From positions 1 through 20,594 of the forward strand of contig JBILVB010000053.1 of the NCBI GenBank assembly GCA_044370695.1: a stretch of DNA of 20,594 nucleotides, given 5' to 3'. This DNA comes from JBEIFW01 sp044370695. Lineage in GTDB: Bacteria > Actinomycetota > Acidimicrobiia > Acidimicrobiales > Ilumatobacteraceae. A program made the position numbers and the translations under genes. The notes under the pieces are model-generated. The model worked only from the letters and a program-made list of their open reading frames with translations. It searched no databases and was not told where the DNA came from. Position 1 is the stretch's first letter. Each line of letters starts with the position of its first letter. This document shows, piece by piece, positions 1 to 6,431 of the stretch.

Positions 1-68
1 CCCACGCCGGCGCCCCCGACGCCTTCACCGACCTGATCCGCCTCGCGCTCGAGCTCGCCTCCGCCTGA
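1..68 (+). CDS. 3' end of an unidentified protein (partial)
   Basis: An open frame (codons begin at base 3) runs in from the left edge and ends at a TGA at 66-68. It encodes about 21 residues ending in LIRLALELASA, probably a short amphipathic helix. Every codon ends in G or C, as expected of coding sequence in such a GC-rich genome. Too little is present to assign a family. The reading frame is the only evidence. Confidence 0.55.
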   Translation, partial: HAGAPDAFTDLIRLALELASA

Positions 69-84
69 CCCGTCCCCGGCCGCG

Positions 85-148
85 GCCCGCTCCCACGCCG
101 GCCCGCTCCCGCGCCGGCTCGCTCCCCCGCCGGCCCGCTCCCACGCCG
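85..148. repeat. Four-copy 16-bp tandem repeat
   Basis: Four consecutive 16-base units begin at 85, 101, 117 and 133. The consensus is GCCCGCTCCCACGCCG. Units 1 and 4 are identical, unit 2 differs at one base and unit 3 at two. The array abuts the left arm of the palindrome at 147. Confidence 0.9.
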
Positions 149-196
149 AAGTGGTGCGTGCGCGGCATCGGGCGATGCCGCTGGCGCACCACTTCG
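147..196. terminator. 50-base palindrome, putative bidirectional terminator or REP-like element
   Basis: The outer arms CGAAGTGGTGCG (147-158) and CGCACCACTTCG (185-196) are perfect reverse complements over 12 bases. The inner arms GCGGCATCG (162-170) and CGATGCCGC (173-181) pair perfectly over 9 bases around a 2-base loop. They are separated from the outer arms by a 3x3 internal loop (TGC/TGG). It sits between convergent genes. There is no T-tract, so classical intrinsic termination is uncertain. A dispersed palindromic repeat is the alternative. Confidence 0.6.
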
Positions 197-200
197 CGGG

Positions 201-252
201 GGTGCAGCGGTACGGCTGGGGTGCAGCGGTGCGGGCGGTGCAGCGGTACGGC
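201..252. repeat. Three degenerate direct repeats
   Basis: The sequence GGTGCAGCGGT begins at 201, 220 and 237. The first and third copies continue as ACGGC and the middle one as GCGGGC. The spacing (19 and 17 bases) is irregular. It lies just before the mshD stop codon, and no function is apparent. Confidence 0.7.
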
Positions 253-258
253 GGGGCG

Positions 259-1176
259 TCAGGGGAGGGGGGCGACGGTGCCGACGAAGGCCTGGTCGTC
301 GTGGTGCACGGCGAAGCCGAGGCGCTCGTACATCGTCACGGCGGCGACGTTGGCCGCGTCGACGTACAGCATCCCGGTGCCCACCCCCTTGCGGGCCAGC
401 CAGTCCAGCCCGGCGAGCGTGAGCGCCCGACCCAGGCCGAGGCCGTGGAAGTCGGGGTCGACGGCGATGACGTAGATCTCCCCGAGCGCCTCGCTCGCAG
501 CGGTCGCCGGGTGGATCTTGGTCCAGCAGAAGCCGGCGAGTCGCCCGTCGCGCTCGTGCAGCAGGAACCCGTCCGCATCGAACCACGGTTCGCGCGCCCG
601 GGCCTGCAGCATGGCGCGCTCCCAACCGCCCTGCTCGGGATGCCAGTGGAACGCCCGGTTGTTCACCGCCAGCCACGCCTCGTCGTCGGCCCCGGGGCGG
701 AACGGCCGGGTGTCGAGGGAGAAGGCGAGCCCGGTCGGCAGCGGCCGGCGCATCTGGTGCAGCACCCGGTCCGGGGCGAGCCCCACCGCCTCGGCGAGGC
801 GCCGGTGCACCCCCGTCGCTTCGAACACCCACCAGTGCACCGGGCCCCCGCCCTCGCCGGCCACCACCTCGAGCGCTGCGGCCAACAGCTCCGGCCCGAT
901 CTCGCCCATCTCGTAACGGTGGTGCGGGTCCACGACCAGCTCCAACCCCCACGAGTCGTTGCCCCGGCTGACCTGCGCATACGCCACCGGATGCGAGTGG
1001 CCGGGCTCCCAGGCCACCAACCCGGCGAACCCGGCCCGGCCGCCCTCCATCAGATCGAGCCAGGCGTGATCCCCGAGCGGGCGGTACCCGTCGGCCCGCT
1101 CGACGGCCGCGAGCAGTTCGCCCACCTCGGCGACGTCCTTGTCGAGCATCCGACGCTTGATCTCGAGTCGCCGCAC
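259..1176 (-). CDS. mshD: Mycothiol synthase (MshD), two-domain GNAT acetyltransferase
   Basis: MshD acetylates the cysteinyl amine of Cys-GlcN-Ins with acetyl-CoA, the last step of mycothiol synthesis in the cytosol. The 305-residue product is close to the usual ~300-315. Two GNAT repeats are visible: a degenerate N-terminal one (about 1-145) and an active C-terminal one (about 150-305). The latter has LGEIYVIAVDP at 231-241, the acetyl-CoA loop HGLGLGR at 244-250, and the family-typical YVDAANVAAVTMYERLGF at 271-288. The GTG at 1176 is chosen because TACGGT ends 7 bases upstream and because it lies just after the stop of the preceding gene; an ATG nine codons in (1149) is the alternative. 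It is the third gene of a minus-strand unit, and the -10-like hexamer suggests its own leaderless promoter. The start of mshC lies at the far end of the window. Confidence 0.93.
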   Translation of the reverse strand: MRRLEIKRRMLDKDVAEVGELLAAVERADGYRPLGDHAWLDLMEGGRAGFAGLVAWEPGHSHPVAYAQVSRGNDSWGLELVVDPHHRYEMGEIGPELLAAALEVVAGEGGGPVHWWVFEATGVHRRLAEAVGLAPDRVLHQMRRPLPTGLAFSLDTRPFRPGADDEAWLAVNNRAFHWHPEQGGWERAMLQARAREPWFDADGFLLHERDGRLAGFCWTKIHPATAASEALGEIYVIAVDPDFHGLGLGRALTLAGLDWLARKGVGTGMLYVDAANVAAVTMYERLGFAVHHDDQAFVGTVAPLP

Positions 1177-1181
1177 GCCCC

Positions 1182-1421
1182 CTACCGTACCCAGGGGCGC
1201 CGGCGCGGCACCCGGGGCGCCCGCTCGGCCCGCCACGTCCAGCACGACCGGTGCCAATGCCGGCGCTCCTCGGGCGCCGCGACCGGCACCACCACCACGT
1301 GCCCGGTGCCGGGCGGGATCTCCCCGTGGCAGCCCGGGCACCGATACGTCTTCACCGCCTGGAACGGCTGCACCGCTCGGACCTCGACCCCGGCCTCGCC
1401 GTGGTCGCCTGCCCCGTTCAC
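1182..1421 (-). CDS. Small zinc-ribbon-like protein (CxxC / HWHxxC)
   Basis: A 79-residue protein of a conserved actinobacterial small-protein type with a RAVQPFQAVKTYRCPGC core (15-31). Some homologues carry the unconvincing name ATP/GTP-binding protein. Cys28-x2-Cys31 and His55-Trp-His57-x2-Cys60 form a plausible tetrahedral zinc site. The C-terminal tail is rich in Arg and Pro, which could favour nucleic acid contact (inference). The GTG start overlaps the TGA of the preceding small membrane protein in a GTGA, so the two are translationally coupled. The stop lies 5 bases before the mshD start. No catalytic function can be assigned from sequence. The main uncertainty is the start: several internal GTGs exist, but the overlap favours this one. 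Confidence 0.8.
   Translation of the reverse strand: MNGAGDHGEAGVEVRAVQPFQAVKTYRCPGCHGEIPPGTGHVVVVPVAAPEERRHWHRSCWTWRAERAPRVPRRRPWVR
1184..1189 (-). promoter_or_regulatory. Putative -10 hexamer TACGGT before mshD
   Basis: TACGGT ends 7 bases before the GTG at 1176 and overlaps the stop codon of the preceding small gene. It suggests a leaderless internal promoter for mshD in addition to read-through. Confidence 0.5.
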
Positions 1422-1528
1422 GCGAACAGCGCCCAGGCCACCAGCGCCACCGACACCAGCAGGCCGGCGGCGACGAACACGTAGTCCGACGGGCGGCGCC
1501 GGCGGATCCGGTGGGGGTTGAAGCCCAT
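1418..1528 (-). CDS. Small single-pass membrane protein, 36 aa
   Basis: The frame starts at ATG 1528 and encodes 36 residues. A basic N-terminal segment, MGFNPHRIRRRRPSDY, is followed by one hydrophobic helix (about 17-36, VFVAAGLLVSVALVAWALFA) that ends the protein. The arginine cluster predicts a cytoplasmic N terminus. The MGFNPHR opening followed by a single helix is, from memory, a recurrent small actinobacterial membrane protein of unknown role. The TGA overlaps the GTG of the next gene, and a CAGACT hexamer ends 7 bases before the ATG, making it the first gene of the mshD unit. It is short enough to be missed by length-filtered annotation. Confidence 0.75.
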   Translation of the reverse strand: MGFNPHRIRRRRPSDYVFVAAGLLVSVALVAWALFA

Positions 1529-1535
1529 GGGCCAC

Positions 1536-1541
1536 AGTCTG
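1536..1541 (-). promoter_or_regulatory. Putative -10 hexamer CAGACT, leaderless start of the mshD unit
   Basis: CAGACT on the minus strand ends 7 bases before ATG 1528. It lies in the 47-base divergent gap shared with the enoyl-CoA hydratase promoter. It matches the NANNNT pattern seen at most starts in the window, without the leading T. Confidence 0.5.
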
Positions 1542-1561
1542 GCGCCGGCACCGCCCGGCGT

Positions 1562-1567
1562 TAGGGT
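1562..1567 (+). promoter_or_regulatory. Putative -10 hexamer TAGGGT, leaderless
   Basis: TAGGGT lies 8 bases before ATG 1576, placing the transcription start at or within a few bases of the start codon. No Shine-Dalgarno is present. Confidence 0.6.
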
Positions 1568-1575
1568 CGGCGGTC

Positions 1576-2352
1576 ATGGAGACGATCGAAGTCACGAGGT
1601 CGGGGGGCGTCGTCACGATCACGCTCGACCGCCCCTCGGTGAAGAACGCCCTCAACGGCCAGATGTGGATCGAGCTGCGCGACACCCTCACGGCGATCCG
1701 CGACAGCGACGACGACCGGGCCGTGGTGATCACCGGCGCCAACGGCGAGTTCTGCTCCGGCGCCGACCTGTCGGGCCGGGCCGACGGCCCGCCGCCACGC
1801 CACGCCCTCGCCAACATGCGCATCGTGAGCGACGTCGCGCTCCTGCTCCACCGGCTCCCGCAGCCGGCGATCGCCAAGGTGGACGGCGTAGCCGTCGGCG
1901 CGGGCTGCAACCTGGCGCTGGCCTGCGACCTGATCGTCGCGTCCGACCGGGCCCGGTTCAGCCAGATCTTCGTGCGCCGCGGCCTGTCGGTCGACTTCGG
2001 TGGCACCTGGCTGCTGCCCCGCCTCGTCGGCCTGCACAAGGCCAAGCAGCTCGCCCTGCTCGGCGACATCATCTCCGCCGCCGACGCGCAGGCGATGGGC
2101 CTCGTCAACGCCGTGGTGCCCGTCGCCGAGCTCGACGCGTTCGTCGACGGGTGGGCCACCCGTCTCGCCGGCGGCCCGCCGATCGCCATGGCCCAGACCA
2201 AGAAGATGCTCAACGAGTCGCTGTTCCACTCGATGCACGACGCGCTCGAGGCCGAGGCCGCCGCGCAGACCGTCAACTTCGGCACGGCCGACACCGCCGA
2301 GGCGATCGCCGCGTTCCTGCAGAAGCGGGCTCCCTCGTTCAAGGGCCGTTGA
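1576..2352 (+). CDS. Enoyl-CoA hydratase/isomerase family protein, PaaG-like
   Basis: A 258-residue crotonase-fold protein, full length for the family. The CoA/oxyanion segments are visible around GEFCSGADLSG (57-67) and DGVAVGAGCNLALACD (103-118). The two glutamates of true enoyl-CoA hydratases are missing: the first position is Asn112 (GCNLALACD), and the segment that normally reads QPEI reads QIFV (130-133). In contrast, LSVDFGGTWLLPRLVG (137-152) keeps the aspartate (Asp140) used by PaaG-type and other enoyl-CoA isomerases. A double-bond or ring isomerase acting on an acyl-CoA is therefore more likely than a hydratase. The substrate cannot be read. The next gene follows after 18 bases but has its own -10-like hexamer. 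Confidence 0.88.
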   Translation: METIEVTRSGGVVTITLDRPSVKNALNGQMWIELRDTLTAIRDSDDDRAVVITGANGEFCSGADLSGRADGPPPRHALANMRIVSDVALLLHRLPQPAIAKVDGVAVGAGCNLALACDLIVASDRARFSQIFVRRGLSVDFGGTWLLPRLVGLHKAKQLALLGDIISAADAQAMGLVNAVVPVAELDAFVDGWATRLAGGPPIAMAQTKKMLNESLFHSMHDALEAEAAAQTVNFGTADTAEAIAAFLQKRAPSFKGR

Positions 2353-2356
2353 TCGA

Positions 2357-2362
2357 TACCCT
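2357..2362 (+). promoter_or_regulatory. Putative -10 hexamer TACCCT, leaderless
   Basis: TACCCT ends 8 bases before GTG 2371, inside the 18-base gap after the enoyl-CoA hydratase-like gene. It supports the GTG start and a separate transcript. Confidence 0.6.
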
Positions 2363-2370
2363 GGCGAACC

Positions 2371-3048
2371 GTGCGGTTCGCCAGGGTGCTCCTCGCCGGC
2401 CTGGGCGTGGCACTGGGCGCCGCTGCGCTCGGCGGCGTCGCCGCGCCCGCCGGCGCGCAGACCCCGACCACGGCACCGGCACCGGTCCCGGCACCGGTCC
2501 CGGCACCGGCGCCGACGACGACCGCGCCGCCGCGCACCACCACCACGCTCGCCCGGTGCGACGAACCGCCCCCGGTCGCCGTGCGGTTCACCGGCACCGT
2601 CACCGAGTCCGGGGATCGGCTCGTGCGCTTCGCCGTCGACACCGTGACCGTCGGGTCGTTGCCCGCCGACCGCCCCGTCGAGGTCGACTTCCCCGACGAC
2701 GCCCGGTTCCTGCGCCCCGGGCGGGCCTACCTCGTCACCGCCGCGGCCGACCGCGAGGTCGACCGGCTCGTGTCCAAGGTGCGCACCCCGCGCGGCACGC
2801 CGGCCCACTGCGCCGCCGCCGATCCGATCGTCACCACCGGCGCCGACGGGACCCCGGTCGACACCGGGCTGCTCGCCGGCCTGTCCGGCACGGGGTCGAC
2901 GGCGCTGTGGTACGTCCTCGCGCCGATCGGGGTGGCGATCGGGGTGCTGAGCGCCCTGTCGATCGTCAAGCACCTGGTCGGCTGGGCCGGTCGGGCGGCG
3001 GGCCGCGCCGTCGACCGTGCCGTCGACGAGTCCGTCGACCGCCGCTGA
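2371..3048 (+). CDS. Exported protein with Pro/Thr linker and C-terminal membrane anchor
   Basis: I do not recognise this 225-residue protein. The N terminus (1-30) is a typical signal peptide: Arg, a hydrophobic core, then APAGAQ. It is followed by a low-complexity Pro/Ala/Thr linker (31-60). A predicted beta-rich domain (about 63-150) contains VRFTGTV, VRFAVDTVTVG and RPVEVDFPDD and is bracketed by Cys63 and Cys147, a likely extracytoplasmic disulfide. A single hydrophobic helix (about 178-199, ending KHL) follows, then a charged tail with RAVDRAVDESVDRR. The likely topology is outside domain, membrane anchor, cytoplasmic tail. The domain resembles OB-type folds by pattern only. GTG start supported by TACCCT 8 bases upstream. 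Confidence 0.8.
   Translation: MRFARVLLAGLGVALGAAALGGVAAPAGAQTPTTAPAPVPAPVPAPAPTTTAPPRTTTTLARCDEPPPVAVRFTGTVTESGDRLVRFAVDTVTVGSLPADRPVEVDFPDDARFLRPGRAYLVTAAADREVDRLVSKVRTPRGTPAHCAAADPIVTTGADGTPVDTGLLAGLSGTGSTALWYVLAPIGVAIGVLSALSIVKHLVGWAGRAAGRAVDRAVDESVDRR
2481..2504 (+). repeat. 12-bp in-frame tandem repeat in the linker
   Basis: ACCGGTCCCGGC occurs twice in tandem (2481-2492, 2493-2504) and partially again afterwards, encoding PVPAPVPA in the linker of the exported protein. This is a likely site of slippage length variation. Confidence 0.8.
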
Positions 3049-3072
3049 ACCCCGCCCGAGCGGGCCGCCGGC

Positions 3073-3765
3073 TCAGCCCGCGGCCGCGATCGCGGCGCCG
3101 GCGCGGGCCTTCAGTTCGGTGACGGCCTCGGCGAGACCGCCGGGGTGGCGGAACAGCGCCGTGCCGGCCACGAACGTGCGGGCCCCCGCCGCAGCGGCAT
3201 GGCCGATCGTGTCGGCGGTGATCCCGCCGTCCACCTCGATCGTCACGTCGAGGCCGCGCTCGGCCACCAGCGCCCGCACCTCGGCGATCTTCGGCGCCAT
3301 CGACGCGAGGTACCTCTGACCGCCGAACCCCGGGTTCACGGTCATCACCAACACCAGGTCGACGAGGTCGAGCACGTGCGCGATCGCCGCCACCGGTGTC
3401 GCCGGGTTCAACGCCACGCCGGCCGTCGCCCCCAACTCCCGTACCGCAGCCAGCGATCGGTGCAGGTGCGGCACGGCCTCGGCGTGCAGGATCAGCCGCT
3501 CGCAGCCCGCCTCCACCCACCGGGGGGCCAGCACCTCGGGGGTGAGCACCATCAGGTGCGCCTCGAACGGGATCGTCGTCACCCGGCGCACGGCGGCCAC
3601 CGTGTCGGGACCGACGGTCAGGTTCGGCACGAACTGGCCGTCCATGATGTCCCACTGGATCAGGTCGGCCCCCGCCTCCTGGAGCGCAGCGACCTCCTCG
3701 CCGAGGCGGGCCAGATCGGCAGGCAGGATCGACGGGGCGATGCGGACGACGTCGTCGGCGGGCAC
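3073..3765 (-). CDS. rpe: Ribulose-phosphate 3-epimerase
   Basis: A cytosolic TIM-barrel enzyme interconverting ribulose 5-phosphate and xylulose 5-phosphate in the pentose phosphate pathway; 230 residues, normal length. Motifs: APSIL (10-14), QWDIMDGQFVPNLT (37-50), EAHLMV (68-73), VNPGFGGQ (143-150) and EVDGG (177-181). Of the usual metal ligands, Asp39, His70 and Asp179 are kept, but the ligand normally read as His in HVDVMDGHF is Gln37, and the later His of that motif is also Gln (Gln44). The rest is canonical, so an active epimerase is likely, possibly with altered metal preference. GTG 3765 is chosen from TACGGT 8 bases upstream. It is divergent from the RNA methyltransferase and convergent with the exported protein. 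Confidence 0.93.
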   Translation of the reverse strand: MPADDVVRIAPSILPADLARLGEEVAALQEAGADLIQWDIMDGQFVPNLTVGPDTVAAVRRVTTIPFEAHLMVLTPEVLAPRWVEAGCERLILHAEAVPHLHRSLAAVRELGATAGVALNPATPVAAIAHVLDLVDLVLVMTVNPGFGGQRYLASMAPKIAEVRALVAERGLDVTIEVDGGITADTIGHAAAAGARTFVAGTALFRHPGGLAEAVTELKARAGAAIAAAG

Positions 3766-3773
3766 GGCCCGGC

Positions 3774-3779
3774 ACCGTA
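3774..3779 (-). promoter_or_regulatory. Putative -10 hexamer TACGGT for rpe, leaderless
   Basis: TACGGT ends 8 bases before the rpe GTG (3765). The mirror promoter for the methyltransferase lies only 18 bases away, so each -35 region must overlap the other unit. Confidence 0.6.
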
Positions 3780-3797
3780 CCGGCGGCGCCGGGCCGG

Positions 3798-3803
3798 TAC
3801 CGT
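3798..3803 (+). promoter_or_regulatory. Putative -10 hexamer TACCGT, leaderless
   Basis: TACCGT ends 7 bases before GTG 3811 and fixes the start of the RNA methyltransferase, whose open frame extends far upstream antisense to rpe. Confidence 0.6.
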
Positions 3804-3810
3804 CCCGGCG

Positions 3811-4977
3811 GTGCCGGCCTGCGAACCCGTCGTCGAGCTGCGCGCCGACAAGGTGGTCGCGGGCGGCGACGCGCTGTGCCGGGAACCCTCGGGGCGGGTC
3901 GTGCTCGTCGGCGGCCTGCTCCCCGGGGAGACCGGCCTCGTCGCGCTCGCCGACGAGCGCCCCCGGCTCGCCCGAGGCCGCCTCGTCGAAGTGCTCGACG
4001 CGTCGCCGGACCGGATCCCCGCGGCCTGCCGGCACGTCGCCCGGGGCTGCGGCGGCTGCCCGTGGGCGCACGTCGAGCCGGCCGCGCAGCGCGAGCTCAA
4101 GCGGGCGGTGGTCACCGAGGCGCTGGCCCGCATCGGTGGGATCACCGCCGAGGTGGCACCGGGCCCGGTGCTGGCCGCCGAGGGGTATCGCACGACGCTG
4201 CGTCTCGCGGCGAACGGGCCGGCCGGTGCGCTCGGGTTCCGGCGGGCGCGGTCCCACGGCGTGGTCGACACGCCCGACTGCCTCGTCGCCCACCCGGCGC
4301 TCGCCGAACTGCTCGCCCGGGTGCGCGCCCCCGGCGCCCGGGAGGTGCAACTGCGCGTCGGCGCGGCGACGGGGGAGCGCGCCGCGACCGCACTCGGTGG
4401 AGGCCGGCTCGTCGGCGTCCCCGACGGCGTCGCCACCGGGCCCGACGCGGTCGTGCACGAGGTGATCGCCGGGCGCCGGCTGCGGATCTCGGCCGGATCG
4501 TTCTTCCAGACCCGCGCCGACGGCGCCGCGGCGCTCGTCGCGGTCGTGGCCGACGGGCTGGCCGACGCCCCCGACGGGCCGTTCCTCGACGCCTACGGCG
4601 GGGTCGGGCTGTTCGCCGCCACCGTCGCCGGCGGCCGCCCGGTCACCCTCGTCGAGTCGTCCCGGTCCTCGTGCGCCGACGCCGCGCACAACCTCCCCGG
4701 TGCCACCGTGGTGGCCCGCCCGGTCGAACGCTGGTCGCCCACCCCGGCCGCCGTCGTCGTCGCCGACCCCCCGCGCGCCGGGCTCGGCCGCGACGGGGCA
4801 CGGGTGATCGCCGCCACCGGTGCGGTCCGGGTGGCGCTCGTGTCGTGCGACCCGGTCGCGCACGCCCGCGACCTGGCCCTGCTGGTGGGCGCCGGTTACG
4901 AACGGCACCGCACGGTCCTCGTCGACCTGTTCCCGCACACCCCCCACGTCGAGGTCGTCTCGATCCTGGGCCGCTGA
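3811..4977 (+). CDS. Class I SAM-dependent RNA 5-methyluridine methyltransferase (TrmA/RlmD family)
   Basis: A 388-residue member of the TrmA/RumA/RlmD family, which methylates C5 of specific uridines in tRNA or 23S rRNA. The N terminus (1-65) fits the TRAM/OB RNA-binding domain. An iron-sulfur cluster motif is visible: Cys73-x6-Cys80-x2-Cys83 and Cys157. The catalytic half has SAM motif DAYGGVGLF (260-268), DPPRAGL (319-325), the nucleophile Cys346 in LVSCDP, and the conserved FPHTPHVE (374-381). Whether the substrate is tRNA or rRNA cannot be decided here. The upstream part of the long open frame is antisense to rpe and is not part of the protein. GTG 3811 is the start supported by the TACCGT hexamer. 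Confidence 0.9.
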   Translation: MPACEPVVELRADKVVAGGDALCREPSGRVVLVGGLLPGETGLVALADERPRLARGRLVEVLDASPDRIPAACRHVARGCGGCPWAHVEPAAQRELKRAVVTEALARIGGITAEVAPGPVLAAEGYRTTLRLAANGPAGALGFRRARSHGVVDTPDCLVAHPALAELLARVRAPGAREVQLRVGAATGERAATALGGGRLVGVPDGVATGPDAVVHEVIAGRRLRISAGSFFQTRADGAAALVAVVADGLADAPDGPFLDAYGGVGLFAATVAGGRPVTLVESSRSSCADAAHNLPGATVVARPVERWSPTPAAVVVADPPRAGLGRDGARVIAATGAVRVALVSCDPVAHARDLALLVGAGYERHRTVLVDLFPHTPHVEVVSILGR

Positions 4978-5049
4978 ACACGGCCCCGAACGGCGACGGC
5001 GTTCCCGGTTTCGCTCATCCGCCGGCCCGAGCGCTCCGAATACCTCGTC

Positions 5050-5628
5050 GTGACGCCCCCGCTGTCGGAGCTCTCCGACACCACCCTCGTCGTCGGCGTC
5101 GCCCGATACCGCCACGAGGCGCTCGCCGAGCTCTACCGCCGCCACGCCGGCGCCGTGTTCGGCCTCGCCCGGCGCCTGCTGTCGGACACCACGGCGGCCG
5201 AAGAGGTGGTGCAGGAGGTGTTCCTCCGGCTGTGGAACAGCCCGGACCGTTTCGACCCGGCCCGCGGGTCGCTGCGCAGCTACCTGCTCGCGCAGACCCA
5301 CGGCCGGGCGGTCGATGCGCTGCGCGCCGACGGCGCCCGCCGCCGGCGCGAGGAACGCGACGCCCGCAACACCGTCGACGCCGGATACGACCTCGAGCGC
5401 GAGGTCACCGATCTCGCCGTCGCCGACTACGTGCGCCGGGCCCTCGGGGTGCTGCCCGACGCAGAACGCAACGCCATCCAACTCGCCTACTTCGGCGGGT
5501 TGACCTACCGGGAGGTCGCCGACCGGCTCGGCGAACCGGAGGGCACGGTGAAGAGTCGCATACGGGTCGGACTGAAGCGGTTGCGCACCGAGTTGCTCGC
5601 CGCCGGTGTGGCGATGGGGGAGGGGTGA
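5050..5628 (+). CDS. ECF RNA polymerase sigma factor, SigK-like
   Basis: A 192-residue extracytoplasmic-function sigma factor. Region 2 spans roughly 21-90 (ALAELYRRHAGAVFGLARRL, then AEEVVQEVFLRLW). Region 4 spans about 134-185 (LPDAERNAIQLAYFGGLTY, REVADRLGEPEGTVKSRI, GLKRLRTEL). It is followed, with the stop codon 2 bases before the next start, by an RskA-type anti-sigma factor, the arrangement of SigK/RskA pairs, in which release of the anti-sigma frees the sigma factor under envelope or redox stress. Start GTG 5050. Unlike most first genes here, it lacks a NANNNT hexamer 6-8 bases upstream, so its promoter may be of another class, possibly self-regulated (inference). Confidence 0.92.
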   Translation: MTPPLSELSDTTLVVGVARYRHEALAELYRRHAGAVFGLARRLLSDTTAAEEVVQEVFLRLWNSPDRFDPARGSLRSYLLAQTHGRAVDALRADGARRRREERDARNTVDAGYDLEREVTDLAVADYVRRALGVLPDAERNAIQLAYFGGLTYREVADRLGEPEGTVKSRIRVGLKRLRTELLAAGVAMGEG

Positions 5629-5630
5629 CC

Positions 5631-6428
5631 ATGAACGAACGGCTCGACGACCTGCTCGGTGCCTACGCACTCGACGCCGTCGATCCCGACGAGCGGGCGG
5701 AGATCGACGCGTACCTCGCTGTCGATCCCCGGGCCCGGGCCGAGGTGGACGCCCACCGCGAGGTGGCCACCATGCTCTCCTTCGGCGGAGGGCCCGCCCC
5801 GGCCGGGTTGTGGGAGCGCATCAGCAGCGCGCTCGACGCCGACCACGCCGTCCCGCCGCCGTTGCGGCTGCCCCCGTCGCTGCGGCTGCCCCCGCCCGAC
5901 CCGGACGTGGTGCCGACCCTCGTGCCGGTGCCCGCACCGGTCGCACCGGTGATCCCGATGCGACGCCGCCCAGGGGCACGCCCGCTGGTGGGCCTCGCCG
6001 CAGCGGTCGCGCTCGCGGTCGGGGTGGCCGGCGGGCTCGCCGGCGGTCTCGCGCTCGCCCGGAACTCCGGCCCGGCGGCGGTCAGCGCAGCCGACCGGTA
6101 CGCGGCGGCGGCGCAGGAGCCGGGCGCCCGTCGCGTCGAGTTGCGGTCACCGGCGGGCGACAGCGTGCCGGCGGTGGTGCTGCCCGACGGCACCGGCTAC
6201 CTCGACAGCCGACCGCTGGCCACGCTCCCCGACGGCGAGACCTACCAGCTGTGGGCGGTCACCACCTCGGGTCGGGTGATCTCGGTCGGCGTGCTCGGCA
6301 ACCGTCCCGGCGTGCAGTCCTTCACCGTGGCCGAGCGGCCCGCTGCGCTCGTGGTCACCAAGGAACGCACCCCCGAGGGTGTCGAGCGCTCCAGCGAACC
6401 GGCGGCGTACGCCGGCGACGTCGCCTGA
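5631..6428 (+). CDS. Membrane anti-sigma factor, RskA family
   Basis: A 265-residue membrane anti-sigma factor expected to bind the sigma factor encoded just upstream. The cytoplasmic anti-sigma domain (about 1-72: MNERLDDLLGAYALDAVDPDE, then EVDAHREVATML) lacks the zinc HxxxCxxC motif, as in RskA. A Pro-rich linker (75-110) includes a duplicated LRLPP unit. One transmembrane helix covers about 117-143. The outside RskA domain follows (about 150-262), with TLPDGETYQLWAV (198-210), an RVISVGVL strand (215-222) and PAALVVTKE (237-245). The start ATG 5631 is preceded by a strong GGGGGAGGGG Shine-Dalgarno (5616-5625), unlike the leaderless first genes. The sigma stop lies 2 bases upstream, so expression is coupled. 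It converges on the multicopper oxidase gene across a strong hairpin. Confidence 0.92.
   Translation: MNERLDDLLGAYALDAVDPDERAEIDAYLAVDPRARAEVDAHREVATMLSFGGGPAPAGLWERISSALDADHAVPPPLRLPPSLRLPPPDPDVVPTLVPVPAPVAPVIPMRRRPGARPLVGLAAAVALAVGVAGGLAGGLALARNSGPAAVSAADRYAAAAQEPGARRVELRSPAGDSVPAVVLPDGTGYLDSRPLATLPDGETYQLWAVTTSGRVISVGVLGNRPGVQSFTVAERPAALVVTKERTPEGVERSSEPAAYAGDVA
5863..5898 (+). repeat. 18-bp in-frame duplication in the anti-sigma linker
   Basis: Two adjacent 18-base units starting TGCGGCTGCCCCCG (5863-5880, 5881-5898) encode LRLPPS and LRLPPP. This lengthens the Pro-rich linker between the sigma-binding domain and the membrane helix. Confidence 0.8.
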
Positions 6429-6431
6429 ACG

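Larger units (their letters stand above)
69..258. other. Repeat-rich intergenic region without a gene
   Basis: This 190-base gap separates the convergent ends of the left-edge gene and mshD. I see no credible coding frame. It holds four 16-base tandem units (85-148), a 50-base near-perfect palindrome (147-196) and three degenerate copies of a GGTGCAGCGGTACGG-like unit (201-252). The hairpin is the likely transcription terminator for one or both flanking genes. Confidence 0.7.

Noticed and set aside
85..148. CRISPR-like array
   Set aside because: The units are contiguous with no spacers and only 16 bases long.
151..1521. Plus-strand 456-codon frame across mshD
   Set aside because: It is antisense to mshD and its small upstream genes, with low-complexity Arg/Gly/Pro translation and no recognisable domain.
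3054..3065. Terminator between the exported protein gene and rpe (GCCCG-AG-CGGGC)
   Set aside because: The stem is only 5 bases with a 2-base loop, too weak to claim.
4988..5004. Hairpin terminator after the RNA methyltransferase (GAACG/CGTTC)
   Set aside because: A 5-base stem with a 7-base loop and no T-tract is within chance expectation here.
5036..5049. Leaderless -10 before the sigma factor gene
   Set aside because: No NANNNT hexamer falls 6-8 bases before GTG 5050; TACCTC at 5041 is too close (3 bases).
3073..5670. An 865-codon minus-strand frame extending rpe upstream
   Set aside because: Beyond 3765 it is antisense to the RNA methyltransferase and sigma factor genes and shows no domain; the TACGGT hexamer marks the true rpe start.
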